Assembly: GCA_002077045.2 (NCBI GenBank)
Contig: KZ111145.1
Span: 487,015-551,014, forward strand
Direction of reading: 5' to 3'
Length of the DNA: 64,000 bases
Source of the DNA: Rachicladosporium sp. CCFEE 5018
Lineage: Eukaryota; Ascomycota; Dothideomycetes; Cladosporiales; Cladosporiaceae
Position numbers and translations under genes: made by a program. The notes under the pieces are model-generated. The model was not told where the DNA came from. It saw only the letters and a program-made list of their open reading frames with translations, and searched no databases. Below, in pieces: positions 11,315-23,389 of the stretch. Numbering within the stretch: the stretch's first letter is position 1; each line of letters begins with the position of its first letter.

Positions 11315-13067
11315 CTATACGTGAGCAATGCTACCCCCGCTTTCTTCATCTTCCATACTCACTCTTCTCTCTACCGTTACCTCAGCATTGGCAGGTGTCT
11401 GCTCGTGCGTATGCAGCTTCATGTTGACGAACATAGAATACAACCCAAAGTCGTATGCCAGCCGTAAAGCACCTGCGACAGTAAACGCCAGCCAGAAGCG
11501 ATCTCCCGATGCTAGCAGCCCGGTGATAGAGGGACCGATCATCGCAGCCATTGTACGTATCGTGCTCGTGATGCCCATTACGGCTGTCCGCTCCTCCGGC
11601 TTGACGACCGCCGCGATGAAGGCAGCACGAGGTGCCTGGTCCATGTTGTTCAGTCCGGCACGGATGAAGAGCAGGATAACATTGACCCAGAGTCTCGACG
11701 AGAGACCAAAGAGCAGTACAGCCGCAGATGAAGGGACGTGCGTGAAGACCATAGTGTTGATCAGACCTATGCGTCGGGAGAGCGTACCAGCGAAGACGCT
11801 TGACATTGCGGCAAGAAGGTAGCTGATTGATGTGATATCACCTAAGGTCGACTTCGAAGGATGCGACTTCTGATCGAGGAAGTAGTTGCAGTATGTGTAC
11901 GGGACCATGCCGTCGGCCACGCTGTCTGCAGCCAGGAGGAACCATAGTCTGTACATTATGCTCCGGGTAGGTCCGGAGATCGCCGAGAACCACTTGCTGA
12001 GCCATGAACCTTCGTTTGTCGGGACAGGCAACGCGGACGGAGTACGCTTGTGCCGTGTTTCGGGTGGTAAGTTGTGATCGTCCAGCTCGATCCCGCTGTC
12101 ATCGTCTGCTTCATCGGCTTGGGCGACTTCCTTGTATGCGGAAGGCGCAGCGTCGACTTCGCAGGCATTGCTGAGCAAGAGCATCATGCCTGCATTCACG
12201 AGACCCATAATTGCGTAGCCGAGGAACAAGATGTGGTAGGAGTTGACCAGGGCCCATTCCCTCTGCACTGACAGTGCTTCTACGGTGCGTCCAGAAATCT
12301 CACTTCCTACGCTTGAACCCCAGGTTGAGATCGTGACGTACCAGGCGAGGACGTCTGGTCTCGTCTGAGGTGTCGTAAGTTGCGACAAGATGCTCTCCTC
12401 AATCGCGCGAAACGGACCGAAGTCCCCGCCCATTGTGGAGACAACGCCTGTTACCGTGAGTCAGATTCGAAGCGGCCATGAAGTCGCCGCTAACTCTGAA
12501 TACGTACCAACGATGGCAGCGATGAGTAGAAGCCAGAAGTTCTCGCAGTACGCGAAGACGAGACCACTCGCAATCATCAGAGCAGATCCCATCCAGAGCA
12601 CTCGCCGTCGACCGAGTCGATCGGCGACAAGTGTGAGAAGTATTCCGACGATGACATCGCCGCCCAAGGTCAGGGTGAAGAACAGACCAATTCGCGAGTC
12701 TGAGTACCCAAGCTCAGCGAAGAAGAGTGCTGAAGGAATGGAAGTCAGAGAAGTCACGTTGCCAGACTCTAGTTCCATGCGTACCTAGGATGACTTGAGT
12801 GGCTCCAAAGCTGATCATGCGGAAGCTCCTACGTCGACAGTCAATGACACAAGTTCTTCGAGTGCGAAATCCGATCTGCCAGGCTCTCGCCCATTATATC
12901 TGCCTTCAAGGACCTACCGAGCGAACATTATAAGTATCTAATAGGTGCGTCAACTCAATGCGTAGTCGGTCACATGTCAAGATACTTACAGCATCCCGGC
13001 CCGTGAGCCTCACGGCATCAAGGCCGCTTTCATTGTACAGCCACGTAAGGGGCCGCAGAGCTGCCAT
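11315..13067 (-). CDS. MFS transporter with 20-nt micro-exon
   Basis: Five exons (12990-13067, 12918-12937, 12785-12828, 12508-12729, 11315-12447) encode 498 residues. The N-terminus MAALRPLTWLYNESGLDAV runs through a 20-nt second exon (ILIMFAR) and a 44-nt third exon (SFRMISFGATQVIL) into ALFFAELGYSDSRIGLFFTL. The splice phases agree across all four introns. GGDVIVGILLTLVADRLGRRR is MFS motif A between TM2 and TM3. About 12 hydrophobic segments are interrupted by a charged central loop. Homologues are uncharacterised fungal transporters with a tetracycline-resistance-like fold. The protein is probably a vacuolar or plasma-membrane transporter; the substrate is unknown. Gene finders will probably miss the first three exons and start at an internal Met. 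Confidence 0.85.
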
Positions 13068-13584
13068 AAACCAGCAAACCTCTCAGGTTCAGGTCGTGGA
13101 GTAAGCTTGATAGAATAATGAAGACGGTATGAGCGCGAGTCGAAACTGAAATGTATGAGGGATATACTCGCTGCCAAGCAGTCTACCAGTCATACGTGCG
13201 GGCCAAGTGATGCGAAGTAAAGGACTATGTCTTCTACAACGCGATGACTGTGATATGAGGTTGCCATGCATAGTTGCGGGTGGGTCCCCACGGTAAAACA
13301 CTTTAGGTGCATGATGAAGTGCGGTTTGCAGGAAGCTTGAGAGCGATATCGTTCTTCGGAATTCGGCACAGAAGTGGCCGCTTACGGCGACAGGTAATGA
13401 CTACACTGAAGAAAGGAAACGATCGCCATGTACATGCTACAGAGCAAGCAACGGTGTGATTGTCAAGGCTTGACATGCTGGCGATGAGTATGGGTAGCAA
13501 CAGCTCGCAGGTGCGGTGCGGTCTCAGTATCGCTACGACAGCATCAAATACAGAACAAATGCCCCCGAAGACCTCATAGAAGGG
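13068..13584. other. Intergenic, nothing recognised
   Basis: About 500 bp between the MFS start and the 3' end of the cyclase-family gene, both on the minus strand. Only short frames without protein character are present. Confidence 0.5.
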
Positions 13585-14691
13585 CTAGAAGATAGCAATT
13601 GCACCGGGTGGACTTCCAATCCCACCCTTGACATGCAGCGGCGCGCTCGTCAGGAAGAATGACCATCTGCCTTCACGCTCACAGACCTTGCTCAAAGCCT
13701 CGAGATCCCACATCTCGCCGATCGGCGTGCCCCATTGGGTCAATAACCACTCGTGAAGGCACCTACTGCCGTCAGCAACACTCTAGATCGATAAAGTACG
13801 GAGTTCGACACACCATCCTCCCTCATGCAATGGTGGCGGCCAGGCCTCGAACGCGACTGTGTCACCAGCCACAGCTGCGAAGTGATGGTCATAGAGCCAA
13901 CGAACCGTGGTCTCGTTGTTCGCGACACCAATAGCAACGCTATTGTCTCGCGTGCCCTTCTTCCTCTCCTCCGGGGACGCAAAGTTATGCCAGCGCACAT
14001 AGCCGGACCGAACTATCAGGATATCGCCTGGTCGTGTAGTCGTGCCCTGATACTTCAAGACCTCATCAAGCTCAGAGACGGGAATTTCGTGTCGCGAGAC
14101 AGCTGACGGAGGATCGCCATGCTTCTTCTCATACCAAGTCAGCCAATCCACCAACACGCCTCTCCCCACAATTCCACCCCTCTCACACCAATTGTGAATC
14201 CCGTTCGTCACCGTCCTTGTCGCTTCCTCATGCGACAAACCATTGTAGTACATCCTACTCTTTTGATGTGCAAAATGCTTCAGACTATCCCACTGACTGC
14301 CACTCTGCGTGTTGATATGCAGCTCATCGTCCAGACTCGCGAATCCCAGCGGCGCCATGTCCACGATCTTCTGCTCGAACTGCTTCCTGTTGAAACCAGG
14401 GAACTGCACATTCTCAAGACACCAGTCGAGCTGGACGTGCTCGCCTGTGCGGATCTCGCTGCTGCTGCGCCGGACTACATCGTGGGTTAGTAGGTTGAGG
14501 GTGCCGATTTCATCGTGCTTGGAGGGAGTGTCGAAGTAGCCCCAGAGGCTTCCTTGAGGCTGGCCTTCGACGCGTGGGAGCTGCTCGAAGGTGGGGAATT
14601 GGTGGGTGGGAGTTCCTGTGAGGGTGGACGTTATGGAGGAGAGCCGGTCGCCGGCTTTCTGGAGCACGGTGCTCTCTTTGCCGTCTGACAT
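13585..14691 (-). CDS. Cyclase-family (kynurenine-formamidase-like) hydrolase
   Basis: Two exons (13814-14691 and 13585-13762; intron 13763-13813, GTGTGT...TAG) encode 351 residues. The splice restores GGWCLHEWLLTQWGTPIGE and a C-terminus ending PGAIAIF. Without it the protein would stop seven codons past the donor. The opening WGYFDTPSKHDEIGTLNLLT and the core QSGSQWDSLKHF match the fungal branch of the PF04199 cyclase fold. Bacterial kynurenine formamidases carry HxGTHxDxPxH for metal binding. Here the two first His are Gln while the Asp is retained, as I recall for the fungal branch. Whether it is a metal-dependent amide or ester hydrolase is therefore uncertain. Confidence 0.8.
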
Positions 14692-15342
14692 CTTGCTGAC
14701 TATCGACGTGGTAATGAAACAAAAGAAAGCGTACCTACCTTCGTCAACGTTTCCACTTACGCAGGCCCGAGGTCAGGTCTAGCTGCTACTACCCCTCAGC
14801 TGCAATGCAGCGTCATGGGAGAAGCAATGAGGGCCAAGTAGCTACGAAGCCATGCTGACACGTTATTATTGACGCTGCGATCCGAGCAAGACAATGCTGT
14901 ATGCCCGATCGAGGCGGGAGGCCTGACTCCAGTGCAAAGAGGCTGGAAAGTTGCACAAGGAGGAGGCTAGCTGACTCAGCCCATGGAGAAGTTCAATTGC
15001 TCCGACACGGTCTCATCTATCCAATGCCACTCCATCAACGGGCACCAACACATCATTTTGCTACAGGACACTCCACAGAGGTTACTCTAGTCACAGGCAT
15101 CATCACAGCGTCCGCACCACGCTCCCGGTGCGCTGCTAGGCAGTAGCGTAGGCATGGTTCTCCGCACGCGCGCAATGTTCCTCCTCACCAGCGAACCATC
15201 ATGGCCATAATCGGCAAAGCATACTACGTCACTCAAAGTAAGTGTATAGATGTAAGCCTTCATTGTACTGTTCACTCAGATTCGGTCGGGTCAACTCTCA
15301 TCTCCTCTCACATAATCTTGTTTCGTCTAAGGAGTGTTTGCT
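14692..15342. other. Divergent promoter region
   Basis: Separates the minus-strand cyclase gene from the plus-strand secreted protein. An ATG at 15201 opens 12 codons that end at a GTAAGT donor (15237). Splicing to the TAAG acceptor at 15331 would join in frame to the downstream gene. This could be a 5' leader exon; see the next entry. Confidence 0.4.
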
Positions 15343-16513
15343 ATGCTCCTCCCAATGCTCCCCCTTCTCAGCCTCCTCTGCTTGACAAGTATTGCAAGCG
15401 CGCAGCAAGACCCTCGAGTCAAGATCGCGCTTACTACAGATACGCCTATCAATGCTGTGAGCACTACTCCCGAGGGACGACTGTTCCTGCTCTATGCGCG
15501 GGTCGACAGCTCCAAAGGTCCGACGGTGGTGGAGTGGGTCAACGAAACCGCCATACCCTACCCAGATCTTGAATGGAACTCGTATAACGTGAGCAAAGAC
15601 CCAGCAACGCATCTTGTTCGAATCAACAGCCAAAGGATTGGACCGGATGGTCAGCTTTGGCTCGTAGACGTGGGATCGTAAGTCTACCATAACCGTCCAG
15701 ACTGTGGAAAGATACAAGACCTGACAAATGTTCCTTAGCCCAGCCTTCGGCGCTCCAGTGATCTTGCCTACAGGCCCAAAGCTCGTAGTGGTGAACCTCA
15801 CTACAAACACAGTGTCTCGCACCTATCCTCTGGGGACTGTAATCCTCTCAGCCAGTCTTCTAGATGATGTCCGCTTCAATCCTGCGGCTAACCTAGCCTA
15901 CCTCACAGACGCGGGCGTTCCCGCCCTGATAGTCCTTGATCTCCACACAGGCGAGGCACGCCGCTTCCTCGAAAATGACATGTCAACCTCCGCCACGTTC
16001 CCAGTCTCAGCCGAAGGCCGACTGCTCCACGGCTCGAACGGGAACTTTCAATACCTTTACGCAGATCAACTGGAAGTGAGCCCCGATGCGAAGTGGCTTT
16101 ACTACCAGCCTGCGAGCGGGCCGCTCTATCGTATCGAAACCTGTTACCTGAACGCCGCTTTTCACAATGCTTCTCTGGCAAGCATCCTCTCGCAATATCG
16201 TGAGCCCTTCGCCCTCACGCCATCAACCGGCGGCACGGCGATCGATGCAGCAGGCAACATCTACGTTAGCGATACGGATCGACAGAACATCGAGATCATC
16301 TCGCCGAATGGGACGAGGAGTGTGTTCCTGCACGACGAGAGGCTGCTTTGGGTGGATGCTATGTGGGTGGATTTGAAGCAGAGGCTGTGGATGCCGGCTG
16401 CGCAGCTGAACCGTGGCACGCCATTCAATAATGGGACGAGTTTCGTGGTAAAGCCATTGTATGTGTTTACTGTTGATGTTGGGAGTGGGCCTTCGCCGGT
16501 GGACCACGCGTAG
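15343..16513 (+). CDS. Secreted major-royal-jelly/yellow-like protein
   Basis: Two exons (15343-15677 and 15739-16513; intron 15678-15738, GTAAGT...TAG) encode 369 residues. The chosen Met gives a clean signal peptide (hydrophobic core LLPMLPLLSLLCLTS, likely cleavage after Ala near residue 20). The body has the beta-propeller signature of the MRJP/yellow family, including LDDVRFNPAANLAYLTDAG and GGTAIDAAGNIYVSDTDRQN. Five or more NxS/T sites suggest N-glycosylation. An alternative upstream exon at 15201-15236 splices in frame but would bury the signal peptide behind 15 residues, so I prefer the downstream start. Fungal members are extracellular and mostly uncharacterised; some are lactonase-like. 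Confidence 0.85.
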
Positions 16514-17074
16514 CCAATGCTCATAGGCGAAGGCTGATTATATTCAAATGGTACTTCGTTCCCATCTTGAGACAGCAAGGCGGGGAGTAAGGTTTCGAGC
16601 TCGTTTTAAGCTTCTTCGACCGTGCTTCGGGGCATCTGTAAGCGCGAGGGGCGCGAGACTGTATTTTTCCATGCAAAGTCTACCGGGACTCGTTTTCCCA
16701 CCTCGTGACCCGTCTTGACTTGCTTATGGAGCTCGTCCCTCGCATTTCAGGTCGAACATTTTGTGCAGACCACCAGCATTGGTCAATCACATAATCCCAT
16801 ATACTCCAGTCGATTGAAATTATTCCCTTCGTCTCGGAGATTAATTGCATCATTCGGAGTTATCTGCGGACCCTGCGTTGCCCACCAAGCTCGCGACAGC
16901 CAGACTTTCTCGCACGTGGAAGGAACGCTCCGACTTTGAAAAATCGTCTCTTCGCAAACAAGCGCAGGCTGCTCCAAAACCAGTCAAGAAAGAAGATGTC
17001 GTAGACAATCTATCGGAGCACTGTCCTGGCATACCACAGGACCAGGAACGAAGCTGCAGCGTAGGCTCGATCCC
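16514..17074. other. Intergenic, promoter of the histidine-phosphatase gene
   Basis: The open frame that continues upstream of the phosphatase-like gene from 16845 reads through this region but shows no protein character before the conserved RHGAR block. It is treated as non-coding. Confidence 0.45.
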
Positions 17075-19316
17075 ATGGCGCAACCGCCGGCTGTGGTCAT
17101 TATCGCAAGGTAGGGAAATCTCACTTGTCATCCGTGAGCCAACTGACAACAGCAGGCATGGCGCTCGCCTCGATGCTGCCGATAAGAACTGGATCTTATC
17201 TACGCCGACACCGTACGATCCTCCGCTCACATATGCTGGGTGGAATCAGAGCCGAGCCTTAGGCGTGCGGATCGCCAGTCTGTTACATGCGCGCGAGCAA
17301 GAAGTCAACAGCCTGAGTGGCGATGGCGCAGAAAGCGTCAGCAGTGGCAGCAGGAAGCGCAAGAGAAGGGCCCATAAGGTCGTCATTCACAGCTCGCCTT
17401 TCTTGCGATGTCTGCAGACCAGCGTGGCAATCTCAGCTGGCATGGCGCATTTCGAGCCGGTTAGTGAATCCGCGAGTGAGGTGGTCAATGGCGGCGGCAG
17501 CCATGGGCATCTTCGAGCAGCGAGCAGTATGCATTCTGCATCGCCTAAGATGCGTGCAATGGAGGCAACGAGAAAGTCTACGCCACCGAGCATTGTCTTG
17601 ACGCCCCTTGTGGAGCCGAAAGCAGACCTCATCAAAGCAGCAGGGTCGTTAGGATCATGCCCACCTCACCGCAAGTCGAAGCTGCGGGTAGATGCCTTTC
17701 TGGGCGAGTGGATGAACCCGCAATACTTCGACTACATCACTCCGCCTCCGCCGAGTAACATGATGGTGGCGGGAGCTAAGGCAGAACTCATGCAGAATGA
17801 GGCGCTCGATGTCTTCACTCCAAGTAACGCAAGCAAAGGCACTTCGGGCAATCTGTGGGGAGGTATGGTGAGGAACAAAAGCCGCGAGAGCCTGATAGAC
17901 GACTGGAGTGATGTTCGCGACTCCCTACCCGCCCCAAGGCCGAGACGCGATCGAGCAAGCAGCTACGCCAGCTATAACAGCGCCGACTCTGCTGATCGCC
18001 GAAGTCCGTTTCGTCCGGGACACGTACTACAACCCTTGACATCGACTTTGCCGAAGCAAAAGCAGGGACCCAGCGTCTATGTGCCGCCAACTCCAGCTTA
18101 TGCGGTCTCGGGATCCGATCACATTCCACGCGGCTATCTTGCTCACGCGCGAGCCGCGACCGTCGACGTCGACTATCAGTGGGACTCCTCACGTGTACCA
18201 CAGAATTGGGGCGATGGCGCTGAGCTTGGCGAGGAGTGGAGTGCCATGCATAATCGCTTTCGCCGTGGCATTAATAGCATGGTGCGGTGGTACGGCAAGC
18301 ATGGTGCAGATGCGCGCGCTGAGGATGCTCTTGGCCTCGAGCAGGTGGAGGGCCAACAGGAGGAGGAGGAGGAAGAAGTGGAGCATGAAGACCTAGTCGT
18401 GATTCTTGTCACGCACGGCGCTGGCTGCAACGCGTTGATTGGAGCGCTCACGGGGCAGCCGGTCCTGATCGATGTGGCGACTTCCAGCTTGACGATGGCG
18501 ACTTTAAGACAGGATGCGCCGTCGATGCCGACATCTGCGACTGCAGAACCATCGCCCACAACACACTCCCCGACTGCTACACCTCGCCACTCCCCGCAAC
18601 CTCCCTCCTTCGACACGCCAGCATCCCTCCCCCGCAGAAACAGCCTCGAAGCTTCACTCGCGCCCTACTACCAAATGCAAATCACAGCCTCGACAGACCA
18701 CCTCCGTTCCGGCGCGAGCCCTGCACGCCTTTCCTCTCTTCCCACCAGCCGGTCCATCACCCCGAATCCCTCATCTTACCGTCCACTCTCAGGCACAGGC
18801 ACGCCTCTCAACCCCACCTGGCAGGCCCTACCAGACTACAAAATGGGCACGCAATCCGCCGCCCTGGGGTCCATCCGTCGCCCCCCGCCAACCTCAGCGC
18901 CCTTAGCAAGACCACCGCTCCGGAGCTCCACACTCCCCGGCTCAGGCACCGACCACGAAACCTCTCAACCTGGGCTCTTCGCCCCGACACCACCACTAAT
19001 GCATCTCTCCGGCTCTTCCACACCGACTAGTACCGGCTTGTGGACGCCGCCACTGACTGGGCTTTGGACCCCACCGGCAGCCAGGACGCCCGTGCTGGCT
19101 GCGAAGAGGGATGTGGAGACGAGTGCGGGTACTAAGTCGAGTCTGTTCTCGAAGCTTGAGCAAACTGCGAATGGACGGCAGGATTCGGGAGATGACATGG
19201 TGCTGGACTTTAGTAACTCGCCTCCCGATAGTCGGCCTGGAACGAGCTCTGGCCCGGGATCGTCGCAGGATGCTTCAAGGGGAATGGACTCGGTGGTGGA
19301 CGCGGGACAGAAGTAG
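17075..19316 (+). CDS. Histidine-phosphatase (phosphoglycerate-mutase-like) protein, large
   Basis: A 35-nt first exon (17075-17109) and a long second exon (17156-19316; intron 17110-17155, GTAGGG...CAG) encode 731 residues. The small exon supplies MAQPPAVVIIA and the splice completes the catalytic RHG triad at residues 12-14, followed by ARLDAADKNW. The downstream frame alone would lack the RHG context. The second catalytic His is in LVTHGAGCNALIGALT. Between them lie long disordered, basic and Ser-rich insertions; after them comes a Ser/Pro/Thr-rich tail with many SP/TP sites and repeated GLWTPP motifs. Homologues are fungal phosphoglycerate-mutase-family proteins of unknown substrate. The tail length suggests regulation by phosphorylation. 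Confidence 0.85.
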
Positions 19317-19519
19317 ACTGTCCTATCTACGTGACGGCAATCGTGCACACATACATGCGAACGAGAAGTAAAGATCGTGTTCAATGACGACGAGGTGGGT
19401 ACAAGCACGCTGATTGGACAGCTTATCTTTCCTCCTGGGCGGAGGGTGCGAGTGAAAAGGATCATCGAGACAAAGAGCCCGCCTCTCAGTGCAAAGACGC
19501 CCTTATAGGATAGGTACGC

Positions 19520-20575
19520 TCACTTATCCTGCAGCTTTCCTTTCGCCATCTCAACAGCCACCCTCGTCATCTCATCCAAGTTCTCCTCACCCAGTCCCAA
19601 CACCGCATTCGCCTTGCCATTCTCCAAATCCGACGCCCCATCCCCCCTCATAACCCTCGCATACAACATAACCCCAAATAACGCCATATTCCCCTCCCTC
19701 ACGCCCTTCATCGCTCTCTCATACCGCTCTCCAACATCCTCATACTGCGCTTCCCAGTCCGCTTCCTTGGTGCCAGTAACGCGCAGCACACTGTCGAACA
19801 TCTCTCGCTGCGAGATGAAGAAGCTGCCGATGCGGAGACTCTGGTTCCGCCATCTCGAGAGCGTGGGTCGCTCGTCCGCGGCACCTTCCGGCAAAACAGG
19901 CAGACTCAGCAACTTCGCGACAGCCTCGCCACAAAGCGGCCACGAACTCGTCGTAATCCTCGTTTTCCCTCGATCATAAAACGTCACCCTCCTCTCCTTC
20001 AGCTCAAACCCAAAACTCCGGCTCCCTTCACTGAGCGAGTACTCATACCACGGTCCGCACGCCAAGCCAACGAAATTCATCCCCGCGTCTACAATCTGCT
20101 TCCGAGCCGCCAGCATCCCTGGCCCGAGGAGGATATCTTCACCCACGTCCGGGCGCGCGGCAACATCGGTGCCGTATTCAGAGGGCATGATCCATTTCAC
20201 GCCCGCTTCTGCCGCGGCGGCGATGAGTTTCGTTTGGGCGTCTCGGGGCGCGGTGGCGGAGAGGGAGATGATGAGGAAGTCTTGACTTGTCAGAGCGGAG
20301 ACGAGGGAGGAGGGTACGGCGTAGTCGATTTCTTTCCTGGTCACGTCCGTGGGGAGGGGAGCGGAGGAGGGGCGTGTTAGGGCCGTGATTTTGTGGAGGT
20401 TGGTGGCGAGGAGGGCGCGGAGGATGTGCGTGCCGATCCTGCCTGTGGCCTGGGGAGGAGCTTGTTAGTGCTTGATTACTTGGGTGATTGTTCCAAGACG
20501 TACGCCGACTATAGCAACATTGTTGATGTGGTTTGAAGGGCCAGATGGCTGGTCTGACGCGAAGCGGGTAGACAT
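19520..20575 (-). CDS. NmrA-like/isoflavone-reductase-like NAD(P)-binding protein
   Basis: Two exons (20504-20575 and 19520-20449; intron 20450-20503, GTACGT...CAG) encode 333 residues. The splice reconstitutes the dinucleotide-binding motif NNVAIVGATGRIGTH. The second exon alone would start after the Rossmann glycines. Further family features are ALTRP after beta-2, SLSATAPRDAQTKLIAAAAE, and GVKWIMPSEYGTD. Members are atypical short-chain dehydrogenases that act as NAD(P)H-dependent reductases or as redox-sensing regulators. I cannot tell which applies here. Its 3' end faces the phosphatase-like gene, with about 200 bp between them. Confidence 0.85.
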
Positions 20576-21068
20576 GATTCGAACGGGCAGTGTTGTGAGA
20601 CGGGAGAACGATGTGAAGACTAGGATTGGACGGCGAAGGTATTGCGACGCCAGAGTTGCTGTTGGTGAGGACTGCTTAGTATTCTAGTAGCCATTGCAGT
20701 ATTATATATGCCTCCTGGTCCTCCATCGGCCGACCATTGGCGCTTATCGCCGAAGTCTGCACAGAGGTGAGCACGGCGTAGCTGATTCATACTTTGAGGA
20801 AGCTCCATGATATGGCCCAAACATGTGAAGTCATGCTAGCCTGTCGTCGTACTGTCCATGTAGAACATGCCGCTGCTTACGAACCAGCCTTTCAGATCGA
20901 GGGACGTTTTAACTCCGGAGACATTTTTACCACATCCAGCCTCAAAGCGGCAAAAGTCACGAGAGTTCGCCAAGGCATCTATCGGGGGCTGAGACGGCCG
21001 AGTTGAATATCATTCCGAGAGCATCTCCGAAGCATCAAGGACGGCCGCATCAGCACTCGTACACGTTC
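20576..21068. other. Intergenic, nothing recognised
   Basis: About 490 bp containing the NmrA-like promoter and the 3' flank of the Sds3-like gene. No additional gene was seen. Confidence 0.5.
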
Positions 21069-22858
21069 TTATCGTCGGCCGGCGAATGCACCTCTTCTGA
21101 CTTCACCACCAAATCCTCCATTCGCGGCTCCGCCCATCTCGCTCCCCTGCGCACTGGTCGTGCGACTCATGCCCTCCCCTCCCAGTCTGCTCATCCCATT
21201 CACAGCTAGACCTGCGCCAATCTGCGTCATGCGGCCTCGTTGCTCAAGCACACTAGCCAGTGGCGCAAAGCCCGTGGTAGCCAGCCGATCAACGCCCTTG
21301 CCGATTCTCGCTGGGCCAGTCTCCAGATTCGGGATTCGTAAGGGAGGCCCAGCGGTGGGAGTGGAGGACAGAGCTTGCAAAAGCAACGTCCTGCGCATCT
21401 CCGCCGCTGATCCCGGTCGACGGGGCGGCTGATCGTGTATCTCGGTGTCGCTCCCTTGGTCTGCAAACTCGTCCGCTGGGTCTGAAGGCCCACGTCGCAT
21501 CAACTCAAAGTCGCTTTCGGCGTCCATGGAGTTGATGGCTAGTGGTGGTGGTGCGCCAGTCTTCTCGCTGCGAGTCACAGCGTGGTAGTTAGGTATCACT
21601 GGCGCGAAGGGATTGTCTCTACTCGATGGCCCTTGCGCTGCGGCAGCTGCAGTCGCGAGGTCTGACAAAGCTGCTAAAGGGTTCGCGCGAAGGGTGCCGC
21701 GAGTGAGAACGGATGAGGTAGTGCGCTCCATCTCTACTGCTGCAGTAGGAGTGCCTGGGTGGTCTTCTGCGGCATCTAGTCCAGCGGCCAGGGATCCGAC
21801 TTCAGACGGTAGCGTTGTGGGTTGTGCGCTTTCAGGCTGGGCTGGAGGCGGGTGGTGGAAGTAGCGGTGGGTAGCTAGCTTTGCAGTATCGGTGGCCATC
21901 GCTAGCTCTTTCTCGGTGAACAGACGCTCGAGACTGTACGCCGGAGCCTCGAATTGAATGTAGGTATTCTTCTCGCGAGCATCCTTGAAAGGGCTGCGGC
22001 CGCCGCCAAGGTTGTCGGGTGGTGGTCGGATGTTGGGCGCAGGAGACTCATTACCGTCCTCCTCGCCATTCTTGCGGCGGCGCTTGCCGTTGCCTTGACC
22101 ATCTTCGTTCGCAACATTCGGGCTCGCTGCGCGGTGGTGACGGAGGTGTCGAGTCTTGCGATTCTGGCCATTATGATACCCTGGCGAGCCTGGGTTGTTC
22201 AGGCTGAACTGACTTGGGTGGAGGAGTAGGGCGCTACTATCGGCGATGTCGAGCTGCTCTTTGTCTCGCAGTAGATTCGTCCGCCTCTTGCTGATTGTCG
22301 TGATCAATCGTTGCCGGATGGTGTTTGTCAATGCCTTATGCTCCTCCTCTGCTTGGTGCAATCGCTGTGCTGTCAGTCGCTCCACTTCGGCGATCGATGA
22401 CTCGTAGGAGCTCTGTCGCCTCTCGTCAGCACATTGTCCAGATGATTGACCCCATGGATACTGACATGCAGCGCAGTTAACTCCGCATCCCTCTCTTCCA
22501 GCGTATCGTTCACTCCCCGCGCAAACGCACTGTACTTCTTTCCCGCCAATGCCCAGTAGTCCTTCTCAGCATCTCCTCCGATCCCCGCGCCAAGCCCACC
22601 CATGTCCTCCACCAGCCCTCGGACCTCGTCGTCCAGGGGCAGTCCAGCGTACGGGTCTGCCCGCAGTATGAGGTTCATATCAACCTGCACGGCATTCAGC
22701 TGAGCGCGATAGTGCTGCTGTGTGTTGGCTGCGAAGTTTGCCGACATTGCTGCCAGGCGCTCAGCCATGCGCGAGCGGCGGACATCGCGCTTGGACTGGT
22801 GGGGAGGGGACGGGGAGTGGAGGGCGCGTGACGACATGCCGGCTTGAGGGATGGCCAT
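21069..22858 (-). CDS. Sds3-like subunit of the Rpd3L histone deacetylase complex
   Basis: Two exons (22466-22858 and 21069-22412; intron 22413-22465, GTCAGT...CAG) encode 578 residues. Residues about 30-60 (MAERLAAMSANFAANTQQHY, then VQVDMNLILRADPY) and the Ala/Glu/Arg-rich helical segment around the splice (VERLTAQRLHQAEEEHKALT, then RQRLITTISKRR) match the coiled-coil Sds3/Dep1-type region of fungal deacetylase complexes. DKEQLDIADSSALLLHPSQF and YSLERLFTEKELAMATDTA are further conserved blocks. A basic segment (GKRRRKNG) is a likely nuclear signal. The C-terminal 200 residues are low complexity. In the nucleus such subunits tether Rpd3 and Sin3 for promoter deacetylation. The identification is from memory of family motifs. 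Confidence 0.75.
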
Positions 22859-23389
22859 TGTCGATTGTTTAAGGGGTATCTAGCGTAAGATGTCGTAGTC
22901 TCGTTGGCTGCTGGACGTCAGAGGTGACCAGTCGGTGCTGCAGCTAGTTGAGATGGATGCAAGGTCGCTGTTGTTGTGGGATCCTGGGTGGGGGTCCGTT
23001 GGACGAGCCTCCAGAAACTTGCTGTGAGGCAGAAGGTGTCTCGTGACTTGGCAATCAGTCTGTCCTCATGTCATCATGAGTCGTTATGATGTCTTTGCAT
23101 GGTGGAAGGGTTTCACTGTATCAGCACGAAACGGTCCACAGCTGCACGACCTGTACCTCAGCTTAGAGTTGGCCGACACGCCGACATCAGTTCTGTCCGC
23201 AAGCCTCAAGGCGGATTAGCTTAACCAACGATCGACATGACTCAGCACGGCATCGCCAAACGGGCCATGTGGGCGCCCGACTCACTTTCTTGACCTCAGG
23301 CTGCATGAATGCCGCCTCCAGCGCGGTACACCCGTCCAGAACAACTGCTGCAATGAGGAGCTCACCTAGAACGACACGACAGGCTGACC
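22859..23389. other. Divergent promoter region
   Basis: Lies between the Sds3-like gene (minus) and the Zn2Cys6 regulator (plus). No further gene was seen. Confidence 0.5.

Noticed and set aside
15201..15236. In-frame upstream exon for the royal-jelly-like protein
   Set aside because: Splices correctly but would hide a strong signal peptide; kept only as a possible leader or alternative start.
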